From JABJOE01 sp964344145 (GTDB lineage Bacteria > Patescibacteriota > Patescibacteriia > UBA9934): 64,000 nucleotides of DNA. Positions 42,082 through 51,029 of the stretch are shown here, piece after piece (positions within the stretch are counted from its first letter, which is position 1; every line of letters starts with the position of its first letter). The notes beneath the pieces were generated by a model. That model did no database searches. It worked only from the letters and a program-made list of their open reading frames with translations, and was not told the DNA's origin. Position numbers and translations under genes: made by a program. Location: assembly GCA_964344145.1 (NCBI GenBank), contig CAYFME010000006.1, positions 1-64,000 on the forward strand, in the 5' to 3' direction.

Positions 42082-42091
42082 GAAGAAGACA

Positions 42092-42114
42092 AAAAGAGCC
42101 CTCGCGGCTCTTTT
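42092..42114 (+). terminator. Terminator before dnaE
   Basis: AAAAGAGCC and GGCTCTTTT around CTCGC. Confidence 0.85.
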
Positions 42115-42148
42115 CGGTTTCTGGTAAAGTACCTGCGTTGAACCCCCT

Positions 42149-45100
42149 ATGGATCCTAAGGATTTCGTCCACCTCCACGTCCACTCACACTACTCACTTC
42201 TTGAGGCTCTCCCGAGTCCCAAGAAGCTTGTTGCCCGTGCCAAGAAGCAGGGTGCGAGCGCTTTGGCGTTGACGGATAATGGAGCGTTGTATGGCGCGGT
42301 TGAGTTTTACAAGGCTTGCAAGGACGCCGATATCAAACCGATCATCGGCCTGGACGTATACGTTGCTTTGGACAAGATGACGGATAAGCGCGCGGCGATC
42401 GACAAGAAGAACCATCGCCTCACGCTCATCGCTCGTAACGATGCCGGTTACAAGAATCTCCTCAAGATGGCTACGGATGCCTTCATGGAGGGTTTTTACT
42501 ACAAGCCAAGAATCGACAAAGCGTATCTTCGCGAGCACGCTGAGGGACTGACGGCACTCACAGGAGGTGTGGCCGGAGAGATCCCGGAGATTTTGCACGG
42601 AGGTGATACGGCCAAGGCGAAGGCGACCCTCGAGCTCTTTCAAGATATCTTCGGCAAGGAGTATGTTTACCTCGAGCTCATTCATCATCCTGACTTCCCG
42701 CAGCAAGTTGAAGTAAATGAGTTGCTCAAGGCGTTCGCCAGAGAGACCGGCGCGCCACTTGTGTGTACAAAAAATGTGTTTTACCTCGATCCGGAAGATC
42801 GGGAAGGGTATGAGGCACAGCTATGCATTCAGCGCAGCCGGACGCTGGAGGATTTCCGTCGTACACGCACGAGCGATACGGATCTCTCGATGACCGATCC
42901 CAAGGAGATCATCGAATATTTCTCCGACGTCCCGGAAGCGGCCGAGAACACGAAGAAGATCGCCGACTCTGTCAGCTTTGAAATGGATCTGGGTAATGCG
43001 TACCTGCCGATTTTCCCGATGCCGGAGGGAAAAGACGACAACGAGTATCTCCACGACCTTGCGATGGAAGGGTTGAAGGAGCGGTACAGCGACATCACGC
43101 CAGAGATTCTTGAGCGCTTTGAGTTTGAGTACGAGACTATCAAGCGCATGGGCTACGCTTCGTACTTTATTATTGTTGGTGACTTTGTAAACTGGGCCAA
43201 GGATCAGGGGATTTTGGTTGGTCCTGGGCGGGGCTCCGCGGCAGGTTCGATCATCTCGTACGCCATGAAAATCACCGATCTCGACCCTCTCAAGTACGGA
43301 CTGCTGTTTGAGCGATTTTTGAATCCTGATCGTATCTCGATGCCTGATGTTGATATGGATTTTGCCGACTCCAGGCGTGCAGAAGTGCTCAAATACGTGC
43401 AGGAAAAGTACGGTGAGGACCGTGTGGCTGGCATTATCACCTTTGGAACATTGATGCCGCGCGCTGCCGCTCGCGACGCCGCTCGTGTGCTTGGATTGTC
43501 GTTTGATGAGGCCGATGTGATTGCAAAGGCCATCCCACCTCCGGTGCAGGGACGTCACACGCCGCTTGCAATTGCGCAAAAGGAGCATCCTGATCTTGTC
43601 GATCTTCTCAAGTCCAATCCGATGGCTCGGCGCGTCATCGAGCTTGCCAAAAAGATCGAAGGGAATCCGCGTCACACGAGTCAGCATGCTTGTGGTTTTG
43701 TGATCGGTGACGTGCCATTGGTTGAGCGCGCGCCGCTCAAGGAAGGGCAGCGCGATGATACGGCGCTCATCACCCAGTACTCGCTCGACTCAGCCGAGGC
43801 GGTCGGCTTGGTGAAGATGGATTTCCTCGGACTTTCAAACTTGTCGATTATTGAAGACGCGCTGGACATTATCCAAGCCGTGCACAAGGTCGACATCGAC
43901 ATCGATACGATTCCGCTGGACGACCAGAAGACATTCGAGCTCTTGGGCCGTGGTGAGACTATCGGCGTGTTCCAACTTGAGTCTGACGGCATGCGTCGTT
44001 ATATCAAGGATCTGCAACCTACTGAGTTTGAAGACATCGTCGCCATGGTGTCGCTGTACCGTCCAGGGCCGCTATCTGCCGGCATGGTGCCGCAGTACAT
44101 CAACCGTAAGAATGGTCGTGAGAAAGTGACGTATGATCACCCGCTGATGGAGGAGATCCTTAAGGAAACGTATGGCGTGACTATTTATCAGGAGCAGATC
44201 ATGAAGATCTCTCGAGCCCTTGCTGGCTTCACCGCTGGTGAGGCAGACACGCTGCGGAAGGCCATGGGAAAGAAGAAGCGCGAGGTGTTGGCCAAAATGT
44301 TTACGTCGTTTATTGATGGGTGTATAAAAAATGGCGTCAAGAAATCGATCGCGCAAAAGATCTGGAAGGACTGGGAAGGATTTGCCGACTATGCCTTTAA
44401 CAAGTCGCACGCGGCGTGCTACGCGCTCATCGCGTACCGTACGGCGTATCTAAAAGCGCACTATCCGTCCGAGTTTATGGCGGCGGTGATGAACTCGGAC
44501 ATCAATACGATCGATCGCATCACGATCGAGGTTGAAGAGTGCAAGCGTATGGGCATTGAGGTGCTGCCACCGGATGTGAATGAGTCGTACCCAGGTTTCG
44601 CGGTTGTGCCCGAGACAGGGAATGTTCGCTGGGGCTTGGCGGCGATCAAGAACTTCGGCTACGAGGTTGGAAAGGCGATTCAGCTTGAGCGAAAAGAAAA
44701 CGGATTGTACGAAGATCTTGCTGACCTTGCCAGTCGTCTCGATTCACATCAGCTCAACAAGAAGTCGCTTGAGTCGTTGGCGAAATCAGGAGCGCTCGAT
44801 CGTTTCGCTGACCGTGGTCAGATCGTAGCTAACATCGACCAGATTCTGCTTTTCAACCGCCAGGCGCAGAAGGACAAGGCACAGAATCAATCGTCGCTTT
44901 TTGATCTTTCTCCGGCCATGGAAACGCAGCGATTTGTTCTTCGCGAAGCTCCGCCGGTGAGTCAAGAACAGCTGCTTTCGTGGGAAAAAGAGCTGTTGGG
45001 CCTGTATGTTTCTTCTCATCCATCAAAACTGGTGGACGACGCCCTCAAGGGTCTTGTGGTCTCAGCTGGCACGCTCGCTCAGCGCAAGAAAGACGAAATC

Positions 45101-45667
45101 GTGTGCTTGGGGGGCGTGATTGTGAACGTAAAAAAGATCATCACAAAGAAGTCGCAACAGCCCATGGCGTTTGTCCGCTTGGAGGACGGTTCCGGATCAG
45201 CGGAGATTGTTGTCTTTCCAAAGACGTACGCCAAGGTGCGCGAACAACTTGAGGATGGATCATTCGCGCTCGTGCAAGGAAAGGTGGCCGTGCGTGAACG
45301 TAATGAGCGTCAGGAATGGTCGTTGCTTTGTGATCAGTTGCATCGGTTTGTACAGGATGATCTCGACGAGGTCGTGGCGCACTTGAAACGTGGCGGCTGG
45401 CCAACAGAAGGGGATGAGGCGGAAGATTCTTGGGCTCCGCCGATAAACGACGAGGGAATCTTTATTACCATTCCAGAGAAGCCGACGCATGAGATGATTA
45501 CACGCTTGCGTTCGATTTTTACGGACCATCCTGGGTCGGACCCAGTCTATCTTCTGGTGACGTCTGGCGCACGTGAGCGCAAGGTTGCTACTGAGTATAG
45601 CGTTCGCAGGCAGCCTCAGGTTTTAGATGAAATTGCTCAGATTGTCGGTCAGGGCAATGTGCGTTAG
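42149..45667 (+). CDS. dnaE: DNA polymerase III subunit alpha
   Basis: 1172 residues. PHP domain at the N-terminus (HLHVHSHYSLLEAL, about 8-21), polymerase core with the catalytic PDVDMDF (about 403-409) and GPGRGSAAGS, helix-hairpin-helix tandem region, and an OB fold near 985-1065 (VNVKKIITKKSQQPMAFV). It is the replicative polymerase. TAAAGT at 42124-42129, with an upstream TGG, is the probable -10, giving a leader of about 13 bases without a ribosome site. Confidence 0.96.
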   Translation: MDPKDFVHLHVHSHYSLLEALPSPKKLVARAKKQGASALALTDNGALYGAVEFYKACKDADIKPIIGLDVYVALDKMTDKRAAIDKKNHRLTLIARNDAGYKNLLKMATDAFMEGFYYKPRIDKAYLREHAEGLTALTGGVAGEIPEILHGGDTAKAKATLELFQDIFGKEYVYLELIHHPDFPQQVEVNELLKAFARETGAPLVCTKNVFYLDPEDREGYEAQLCIQRSRTLEDFRRTRTSDTDLSMTDPKEIIEYFSDVPEAAENTKKIADSVSFEMDLGNAYLPIFPMPEGKDDNEYLHDLAMEGLKERYSDITPEILERFEFEYETIKRMGYASYFIIVGDFVNWAKDQGILVGPGRGSAAGSIISYAMKITDLDPLKYGLLFERFLNPDRISMPDVDMDFADSRRAEVLKYVQEKYGEDRVAGIITFGTLMPRAAARDAARVLGLSFDEADVIAKAIPPPVQGRHTPLAIAQKEHPDLVDLLKSNPMARRVIELAKKIEGNPRHTSQHACGFVIGDVPLVERAPLKEGQRDDTALITQYSLDSAEAVGLVKMDFLGLSNLSIIEDALDIIQAVHKVDIDIDTIPLDDQKTFELLGRGETIGVFQLESDGMRRYIKDLQPTEFEDIVAMVSLYRPGPLSAGMVPQYINRKNGREKVTYDHPLMEEILKETYGVTIYQEQIMKISRALAGFTAGEADTLRKAMGKKKREVLAKMFTSFIDGCIKNGVKKSIAQKIWKDWEGFADYAFNKSHAACYALIAYRTAYLKAHYPSEFMAAVMNSDINTIDRITIEVEECKRMGIEVLPPDVNESYPGFAVVPETGNVRWGLAAIKNFGYEVGKAIQLERKENGLYEDLADLASRLDSHQLNKKSLESLAKSGALDRFADRGQIVANIDQILLFNRQAQKDKAQNQSSLFDLSPAMETQRFVLREAPPVSQEQLLSWEKELLGLYVSSHPSKLVDDALKGLVVSAGTLAQRKKDEIVCLGGVIVNVKKIITKKSQQPMAFVRLEDGSGSAEIVVFPKTYAKVREQLEDGSFALVQGKVAVRERNERQEWSLLCDQLHRFVQDDLDEVVAHLKRGGWPTEGDEAEDSWAPPINDEGIFITIPEKPTHEMITRLRSIFTDHPGSDPVYLLVTSGARERKVATEYSVRRQPQVLDEIAQIVGQGNVR

Positions 45668-45672
45668 AATAT

Positions 45673-45681
45673 TGCTATAAA
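45673..45681 (+). promoter_or_regulatory. Extended -10 after dnaE
   Basis: TGC-TATAAA ends 13 bases before the ATG at 45695. Confidence 0.6.
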
Positions 45682-45694
45682 GGTTGAACACAAT

Positions 45695-46876
45695 ATGTCT
45701 CCAGCCCCAAAGAAGAAAACAGGAAAAAGACGGACCTCCAAGACAGCCAATAAGCCAATGTCCCGATCCCTGAGGATTTACCAGCGGATCGCGGTTTTGT
45801 TTGTTGTGGTGTCGTTCCTCCTCCTGCTCTTTGTTCTGTATCTGTCGGTATCATCGGCAACGATCCGCGTGACGCCGAATCCGCAGGTGGTTAGCCATGA
45901 GGTAAGTATGGAGATCGTGCCAGAGGCGCGGACGAACGGGCAGGTGAGCGGTTATGTTCGTCAGCAAGCCGTTGAGGTGTCCGATGTGTTTGAGCTTCCA
46001 GAGGAAGGTGCGGCAGCGACGGAGGCGAAGGCCGGAGGGCTTGTGACGATTATCAATGAAACAGGTTCGGATCAGGCGCTCGTGGCAACAACGCGGCTGT
46101 TGTCTGAAGAAGGTGTATTGTTCCGCATTGATGAGGCCGTGAACGTTCCTGCTGGCGGCGAGGTGACAACGATGGCGCACGCAGATGAGGCGGGGCTCGG
46201 CGGCGAGATTGGCGCAACACAGTTTACGATTCCTGGACTCTCTGCGTCGCTTCAAGCGTCGATCTATGCTGTGAGTACGCAAGCGATGACCGGCGGCGTT
46301 CAGTACATTCAGACGTTGAGTGAGTCGCATGTGCAGGATGCGTATGCGCAACTCGAAGCGAAGGCGCGTGATGAGGCGGTGTTGGCGCTTGCTGACGGAA
46401 TCGATACAGACGTTTTTGATGGATCGTCTATCGATGTTGAAGTACTCTCACAGTCCGTAGATACTGAGATTGGAACCGAGACAGGTTCGTTTGGCGCGTC
46501 GATGAGTGTGCAAGTGACTGGCCTTTTCTTCGACGAAGAGGCGATTTTGCAGTACGCAAGTGCGTTGCTACAGGGACAGGTGGGCGAAGATTATGAGCTT
46601 GCGGAGGTGAACGAGGACTACGTGATTGAGGTACGATCCGTCGATCCATCGGCAGAGCAGGCGAGCTTGCGCGTGTACATCGACGGGACGTCGGTGATTT
46701 CCACGGCAAGCGACATCCTAGATCCGGAACGTCTTCTCGGTCGCACACCGCAAGAAGCAGCGACGATTTTGGAAACGTCAGAGTTGATCGACGAGATCGA
46801 CATCCGTTTTACGCCGTTTTGGCTGCAACGCATCCCGACGCTCGAAGATCACATCAAGATTATTGTTGATTACTAG
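45695..46876 (+). CDS. Single-pass envelope protein (baseplate-J-like region)
   Basis: 393 residues. A basic N-terminus (about 1-27), one membrane helix (about 30-53), then a long extracytoplasmic beta-rich region. The stretch GGLVTIINETGSDQALVATT followed by RLLSEEGVLFRIDEAVNVPAGG resembles the repeat segment of CPR proteins often annotated as baseplate J-like. That naming does not establish function. thrS follows after one base, so it is probably cotranscribed. Confidence 0.65.
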   Translation: MSPAPKKKTGKRRTSKTANKPMSRSLRIYQRIAVLFVVVSFLLLLFVLYLSVSSATIRVTPNPQVVSHEVSMEIVPEARTNGQVSGYVRQQAVEVSDVFELPEEGAAATEAKAGGLVTIINETGSDQALVATTRLLSEEGVLFRIDEAVNVPAGGEVTTMAHADEAGLGGEIGATQFTIPGLSASLQASIYAVSTQAMTGGVQYIQTLSESHVQDAYAQLEAKARDEAVLALADGIDTDVFDGSSIDVEVLSQSVDTEIGTETGSFGASMSVQVTGLFFDEEAILQYASALLQGQVGEDYELAEVNEDYVIEVRSVDPSAEQASLRVYIDGTSVISTASDILDPERLLGRTPQEAATILETSELIDEIDIRFTPFWLQRIPTLEDHIKIIVDY

Positions 46877-46877
46877 T

Positions 46878-48662
46878 ATGTCTGAAAAATTGCATGCGAT
46901 GCGCCACAGTTGCGCGCACGTGCTCGCCGCAGCTGTTGAGCGCCTGTATCCAGGGGCGAAGTTTGGCGTCGGCCCCGTTGTTGATAATGGATTCTACTAC
47001 GATATCCTGACGTCTGATCCTATTAGCGAAGATGATCTCAAGAAGATCGAGAAGGAGATGCAGAAGATCATCAAAGAGAAGCACGAGATGGAGCGCGATG
47101 AAATGTCGATCGACGACGCAATCACGTTCTTTGGCGATCGCGATCAGGATTTCAAAGTAGAGCTTCTTAAGAGTTTGAAAGAGAAGGGAACGACCAAGGT
47201 GAATCCCGATGAAGCACAAGACATTGATCCGAACGCTTCAACCGCGAGCGTGTACAAGACCGGCGAGTTTGTCGATCTTTGTCGCGGTCCACACGTGCAG
47301 AACGTAAAAGAGATCGGTGCGTTTAAGCTCTGGAAGCTTGCGGGTGCGTATTGGCGTGGTGATGAGAAGAATCCACAAATGCAGCGCGTGTACGGATTGT
47401 GTTTTGAGACCAAGGATGAGCTCAAGGCGTATCTGACCATGCTCGAGGAGGCCAAGAAGCGTGATCATCGTAAACTGTCGTCGGAGCTTGATCTGGTCGC
47501 TTGGTCAGACATGGTCGGTGCTGGTCTTCCACTTTGGACACCGCGTGGGACACTCTTACGCAACATTCTGGATGAGTATGTGTGGCGACTGCGTAAGCAA
47601 TACGGGTATCAGAAGGTGGAGATTCCACACATCACCAAGCGAGATCTCTACGAGCGCAGTGGTCACTGGGAGAAGTTCAAGGACGATCTGTTCCGCATTG
47701 AGAGTCGTGAAGGACATGAGTTTGCCATGAAGCCGATGAACTGCCCGCACCACACGCAGATTTACGATCGCAACAAGTGGAGCTATCGTAGCTTGCCACA
47801 GCGCTACGCGAACACGACGATGTGTTATCGCGATGAGCAGACAGGTGAGTTGCATGGCTTCTCGCGTCTGCGTGCCTTTACGCAAGATGATGCGCACGTG
47901 TTCTGTCGTGAGAGTCAGGCAAAGGATGAGGCGTTTAAGATTTGGGATATAATTGAAACGTTCTACGGGGCCTTCGGGTTTGATCTGAAGCTGCGATTGT
48001 CAACGCATGATCCCGACAACATGGATGCATACATCGGAACGCTGGAACAATGGGACGGGTATGTCGAGAAGATGAAGGGATGGCTTGAGGAGCGCAAGGC
48101 GGAGTACTTTGTTGGCGTGGGTGAGGCGGCGTTTTATGGAGCGAAGATCGATTTTATTGCTACAGATGCGATTGGTCGTGAGTGGCAAGTGGCGACTGTA
48201 CAAGTAGACCGCAGCATGCCGGAGAGTTTTGATCTGACGTGCGTGAACGAGGAAGGGAAGGATGAGCGTATTGTGATGCTTCACGCCGCGATCATGGGAT
48301 CGATTGAGCGTTTCCTCTCGATCATGATCGAGCACACGGCTGGCACGTTCCCAATGTGGCTTGCGCCGGAGCAGATCCGTATTGTGACCGTGAGCGATGA
48401 CTTTGCAGAGTTTGCACGTGAGCTACGCGACAAGCTTGTTGCCGCTGACCTGCGTGCGGAACTTGATGATAGCAGCGAAAAGGTCGGCAAGAAGATTCGT
48501 AATGCCGCGATGATGAAGGTGCCGTGGACGATTGTGGTTGGTGAGAAAGAAGCCGGAGGAGGCGACTTCAATGTGAATGTCTTTGGCGAGGATGAAGACG
48601 TGAGCGTTCCTGCGGGCAAAATCGTGAAGCATGCATTGAAGGCTGCAAAGATGCCGCTCTAG
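46878..48662 (+). CDS. thrS: Threonine-tRNA ligase lacking the TGS domain
   Basis: 594 residues, shorter than the usual 640 or so: the protein starts at the N2 editing domain (HSCAHVLAAAV with HxxxH; CRGPHV) without an N-terminal TGS domain. The catalytic class II core (RGTLLRNILDEY, FAMKPMNCPHH with the zinc Cys, RDEQTGELHGFSRLR) and the anticodon-binding domain are complete. ATG 46878 is chosen; a TTG at 46863 lies in the previous gene. Loss of TGS is tolerated in several lineages. Confidence 0.95.
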   Translation: MSEKLHAMRHSCAHVLAAAVERLYPGAKFGVGPVVDNGFYYDILTSDPISEDDLKKIEKEMQKIIKEKHEMERDEMSIDDAITFFGDRDQDFKVELLKSLKEKGTTKVNPDEAQDIDPNASTASVYKTGEFVDLCRGPHVQNVKEIGAFKLWKLAGAYWRGDEKNPQMQRVYGLCFETKDELKAYLTMLEEAKKRDHRKLSSELDLVAWSDMVGAGLPLWTPRGTLLRNILDEYVWRLRKQYGYQKVEIPHITKRDLYERSGHWEKFKDDLFRIESREGHEFAMKPMNCPHHTQIYDRNKWSYRSLPQRYANTTMCYRDEQTGELHGFSRLRAFTQDDAHVFCRESQAKDEAFKIWDIIETFYGAFGFDLKLRLSTHDPDNMDAYIGTLEQWDGYVEKMKGWLEERKAEYFVGVGEAAFYGAKIDFIATDAIGREWQVATVQVDRSMPESFDLTCVNEEGKDERIVMLHAAIMGSIERFLSIMIEHTAGTFPMWLAPEQIRIVTVSDDFAEFARELRDKLVAADLRAELDDSSEKVGKKIRNAAMMKVPWTIVVGEKEAGGGDFNVNVFGEDEDVSVPAGKIVKHALKAAKMPL

Positions 48663-48680
48663 CCTTTCTATTGAGAAAAA

Positions 48681-48709
48681 CAAAAGAACGCCTTGGTGGC
48701 GTTCTTTTG
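48681..48709 (+). terminator. Terminator after thrS
   Basis: CAAAAGAACGCC and GGCGTTCTTTTG around TTGGT; also usable by the convergent gene at 48719. Confidence 0.85.
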
Positions 48710-48718
48710 GGTGTGTGT

Positions 48719-49015
48719 TTACGCAGCGATATCTTCCGCTGCATCTGTGGCTGCCGCAGCCGCTTCTCGATCTTCTGCTGCTCGCTCAGCAACTTCACCG
48801 CGATGTGCTGTCGCTACTTCTGCGCGTTCATCTTCGGTGTATGTCCCCAATCCTTTGTCCATAGATCGTGCCTCAGCGTCTGCGGCTGCGACCTCTCCAC
48901 GTTCAATGCGTCCACGGATCGCTGCTGTCTCACGAGCGTTTTTTTCTTGCGCCAGCCGAATGGCACGCTCAGAATCGGTTTCTCCGCCACCAAAGAGTCG
49001 TTTCAAAAATCCCAT
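48719..49015 (-). CDS. Small Ala/Glu-rich hypothetical protein
   Basis: 98 residues beginning MGFLKRLFGGGE, an amphipathic membrane-touching start, then a highly charged Ala/Glu/Arg helical body without hydrophobic core. No family recognised. Convergent with thrS and divergent from miaA. Confidence 0.55.
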   Translation of the reverse strand: MGFLKRLFGGGETDSERAIRLAQEKNARETAAIRGRIERGEVAAADAEARSMDKGLGTYTEDERAEVATAHRGEVAERAAEDREAAAAATDAAEDIAA

Positions 49016-49110
49016 ATTTGTTTACGTTTAGCTTAATTTACTACTTACAGGTATCTTACGCCCGCATCGTCCGATTTGTCTATGGGGTTGTTGATGGAAT
49101 AAATGTATTC

Positions 49111-49119
49111 TGCTAACAT
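49111..49119 (+). promoter_or_regulatory. Candidate extended -10 of miaA
   Basis: TGC-TAACAT; the start of transcription would be near 49127, so the palindrome at 49133-49155 would be the whole leader. Confidence 0.45.
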
Positions 49120-49132
49120 TAGCCCAGTTATT

Positions 49133-49155
49133 AATACGCCACCGAGTGGCGTATT
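49133..49155. repeat. RAYT-type palindrome before miaA
   Basis: Arms AATACGCCAC and GTGGCGTATT (10 bp, perfect) around CGA, the same core as the copy at 2349-2385. It ends 4 bases before the miaA ATG and takes the place of a ribosome binding site. Confidence 0.9.
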
Positions 49156-49159
49156 CAGT

Positions 49160-49870
49160 ATGTCTATTCAATTGCACAAAATCATCGCCATTGTTGGTCT
49201 GACAGCTAGCGGAAAGTCAGATCTCGCTCTTCAGGTTGCTAAAAAGGTCGGCGGAGAGCTTATCGCGGCTGATTCACGAACGGTGTACCGAGGCATGGAT
49301 ATTGGGACGGCGAAGACGAAAGATATCCTCGGTGTTGATCTTGTCGATCCTGATGAAGCATTCACGGTGGCTGATTTTAAAACGTACGCAGAGCAGAAGA
49401 TTGGCGAGATCCTTGATCGCGGAAGTATTCCGATCCTCGTAGGTGGTACAGGTCTCTACATTCAAGCCGTGATCGATAACTTCGGGTTTGATCAGACAAA
49501 AGGGGAGGCGAAGTACGATGCGTTGCAAATCGGCATCGATGTTGATCGCGAGGAATTGTACAAGCGGATCGATGCGCGTGTTGATAAGATGATCGAGCTT
49601 GGACTCGTGGAGGAAGTGAGGGCGCTGCGCGACAAGTACGGTTGCGATGTAAAGTCCATGACCGGCATCGGCTATCGGCAAGTTTGTCAGTATTTGAATG
49701 GAGAGATCGATTTGGACGAAGCGATTCGTCTAATCAAGCGCGACACGCGTCATTATGCAAAGCGCCAGTGGACGTGGTTCAAGCGTGATGATCGGATTGT
49801 TTGGGTGAAGGGCGTTGAAGAGGCTCTAAAACACATCCGCACATTCTTCAACCAAGAAACCCCTGCCTAA
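49160..49870 (+). CDS. miaA: tRNA dimethylallyltransferase, short form without insertion domain
   Basis: 236 residues from ATG 49160; an earlier ATG at 49103 would read through the palindrome. P-loop GLTASGKS (about 12-19), catalytic-site ADSRTVYRGMDIGTAK and GGTGLYIQAV are present, and the C-terminal GIGYRQVCQYL and AKRQWTWFKR. The usual 300-residue enzyme has a helical insert after GGTxLY with the RxxRALEV motif; here about 80 residues are missing and GGTGLY is followed within 30 residues by the IDVDREELYKRIDAR segment. It modifies A37 of tRNAs reading U-starting codons; the insert helps bind tRNA. Confidence 0.9.
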   Translation: MSIQLHKIIAIVGLTASGKSDLALQVAKKVGGELIAADSRTVYRGMDIGTAKTKDILGVDLVDPDEAFTVADFKTYAEQKIGEILDRGSIPILVGGTGLYIQAVIDNFGFDQTKGEAKYDALQIGIDVDREELYKRIDARVDKMIELGLVEEVRALRDKYGCDVKSMTGIGYRQVCQYLNGEIDLDEAIRLIKRDTRHYAKRQWTWFKRDDRIVWVKGVEEALKHIRTFFNQETPA

Positions 49871-49887
49871 CGGCGGGGGTTTTGGTT
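49850..49887 (+). terminator. Terminator after miaA
   Basis: AACCAAGAAACCCCTGCC pairs with GGCGGGGGTTTTGGTT. The same sequence, except for the loop, recurs at 51703-51741. It reaches the stop of the convergent Lrp-like gene. Confidence 0.85.
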
Positions 49888-50870
49888 TATGCTTTGAAGC
49901 GCTCTAAGACTGGTCGAAAGAAAATGTATTTGCGGTGACGGAACATTGGGATAGTTTCGATCTGGGCGATGTCATTGCCGAAGGTTCCGTAGAGTTCGCG
50001 TGTGATGTCAGTCATCTGCTCCGGAGACGCGACCTCGATCCCAATTTCAAAATCCCACGATGCGATGCATTCGATAAAGTGAACGACATTGGGATGCTTG
50101 TCTGCCCAGGTGTGGAGCTGTTTTTCAAGCGTCGCGTTGAGACCGTTGGTGTATATATGTAAGTTGTAAAGGGCGTATCCAAGCTCAGCTGTGTCAATGG
50201 CATATATGTCTCCAGGATAGATGCCGCGTTCTTTTAGGCGTCGGATGCGGCTATGCCACGTTGAGATAGGGATACCCAGTTGTTTTGCATGATAGCGGAC
50301 AGGGAAGGTGGGTTTTTGAGTGATGGCAAGAAGAATACTTTCATCCGTTTTATCAAACCGAACATCGGATGTGTCAACGGCACCAAAGGTCAGTGATTCT
50401 TTTTCCACGCTTGGATCAAAGTGCGTTCTATTGTAACGATGAAAACGTTTGCTCATGCGAACGGCTTTTTTGATCGTCATTCCTTTAAAGACGCTCGAAA
50501 GATAGGAAAGGAAGGTTATGAATTCGGCGACATCACGCGCAAAGACGGCGACACCGTATTGATATTGACCACCAAGCTCGGCGAGCCACGTGACGTATGG
50601 ATTGCTTTCAAGCTCTTTAATACCTGTTTCGACTTTGTCCGCGCCGTGTTTTGATGAGACAGAAAAGAAGATCACAAAGTCCGTGAATCCAAGAGGATAG
50701 AGGTTTACAAATGGAACGCGCGTGACCGTGCCCCACCGTTGAAGCTCACGCAGAGCGTAGCGGACACTATTCACGCCCATGTCGAGTCTCGACGCAAGCG
50801 TCTTGGTGTCCATGTCGGCATGAAGTTCCGCTCCAGCCAGAACGCGTTTTTCGTTATTCGAAAGTTTCAT
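49887..50870 (-). CDS. Tandem Lrp/AsnC-like transcriptional regulator
   Basis: 327 residues, about twice a normal Lrp. Two helix-turn-helix units (about 7-50, KTLASRLDMGVNSVRYALRE; about 180-220, RYHAKQLGIPISTWHSRIRR) each precede an alpha/beta domain of RAM-like size. Lrp proteins sense amino acids and other small molecules. A promoter overlaps an inverted repeat upstream (50894-50921), fitting autoregulation. Divergent from the YhhQ-like transporter. Confidence 0.75.
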   Translation of the reverse strand: MKLSNNEKRVLAGAELHADMDTKTLASRLDMGVNSVRYALRELQRWGTVTRVPFVNLYPLGFTDFVIFFSVSSKHGADKVETGIKELESNPYVTWLAELGGQYQYGVAVFARDVAEFITFLSYLSSVFKGMTIKKAVRMSKRFHRYNRTHFDPSVEKESLTFGAVDTSDVRFDKTDESILLAITQKPTFPVRYHAKQLGIPISTWHSRIRRLKERGIYPGDIYAIDTAELGYALYNLHIYTNGLNATLEKQLHTWADKHPNVVHFIECIASWDFEIGIEVASPEQMTDITRELYGTFGNDIAQIETIPMFRHRKYIFFRPVLERFKA

Positions 50871-50893
50871 ATTTTACAAGATTATCATTATTT

Positions 50894-50921
50894 ATTGTAC
50901 AGAGTACAAAAGAATTGTCAA
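50894..50921 (-). promoter_or_regulatory. Promoter and dyad of the Lrp-like gene
   Basis: TTGACA (50916-50921) and TACAAT (50894-50899) on the minus strand, spacer 16. TTGTAC and GTACAA around AGA (50895-50909) form a dyad across the -10 and spacer. Confidence 0.65.
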
Positions 50922-50977
50922 AAATGACCAGACATTGATAGATTTCGATTAGTTTATTGTTGAGTGTTTAAATCGTA

Positions 50978-51013
50978 TGACCAAAAAATGACCGATCGGT
51001 CAAATTATGGTCA
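50978..51013. promoter_or_regulatory. 36-bp dyad, site 3 (before the YhhQ-like gene)
   Basis: TGACCA, 5 bases, TGACCGATCGGTCA, 5 bases, TGGTCA: a nested symmetrical site whose right half TCGGTCAAATTAT matches sites 1 and 2. It ends 16 bases before the transporter ATG, so a bound protein would block expression. Confidence 0.8.
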
Positions 51014-51029
51014 AAATGAAAATCGTTCT

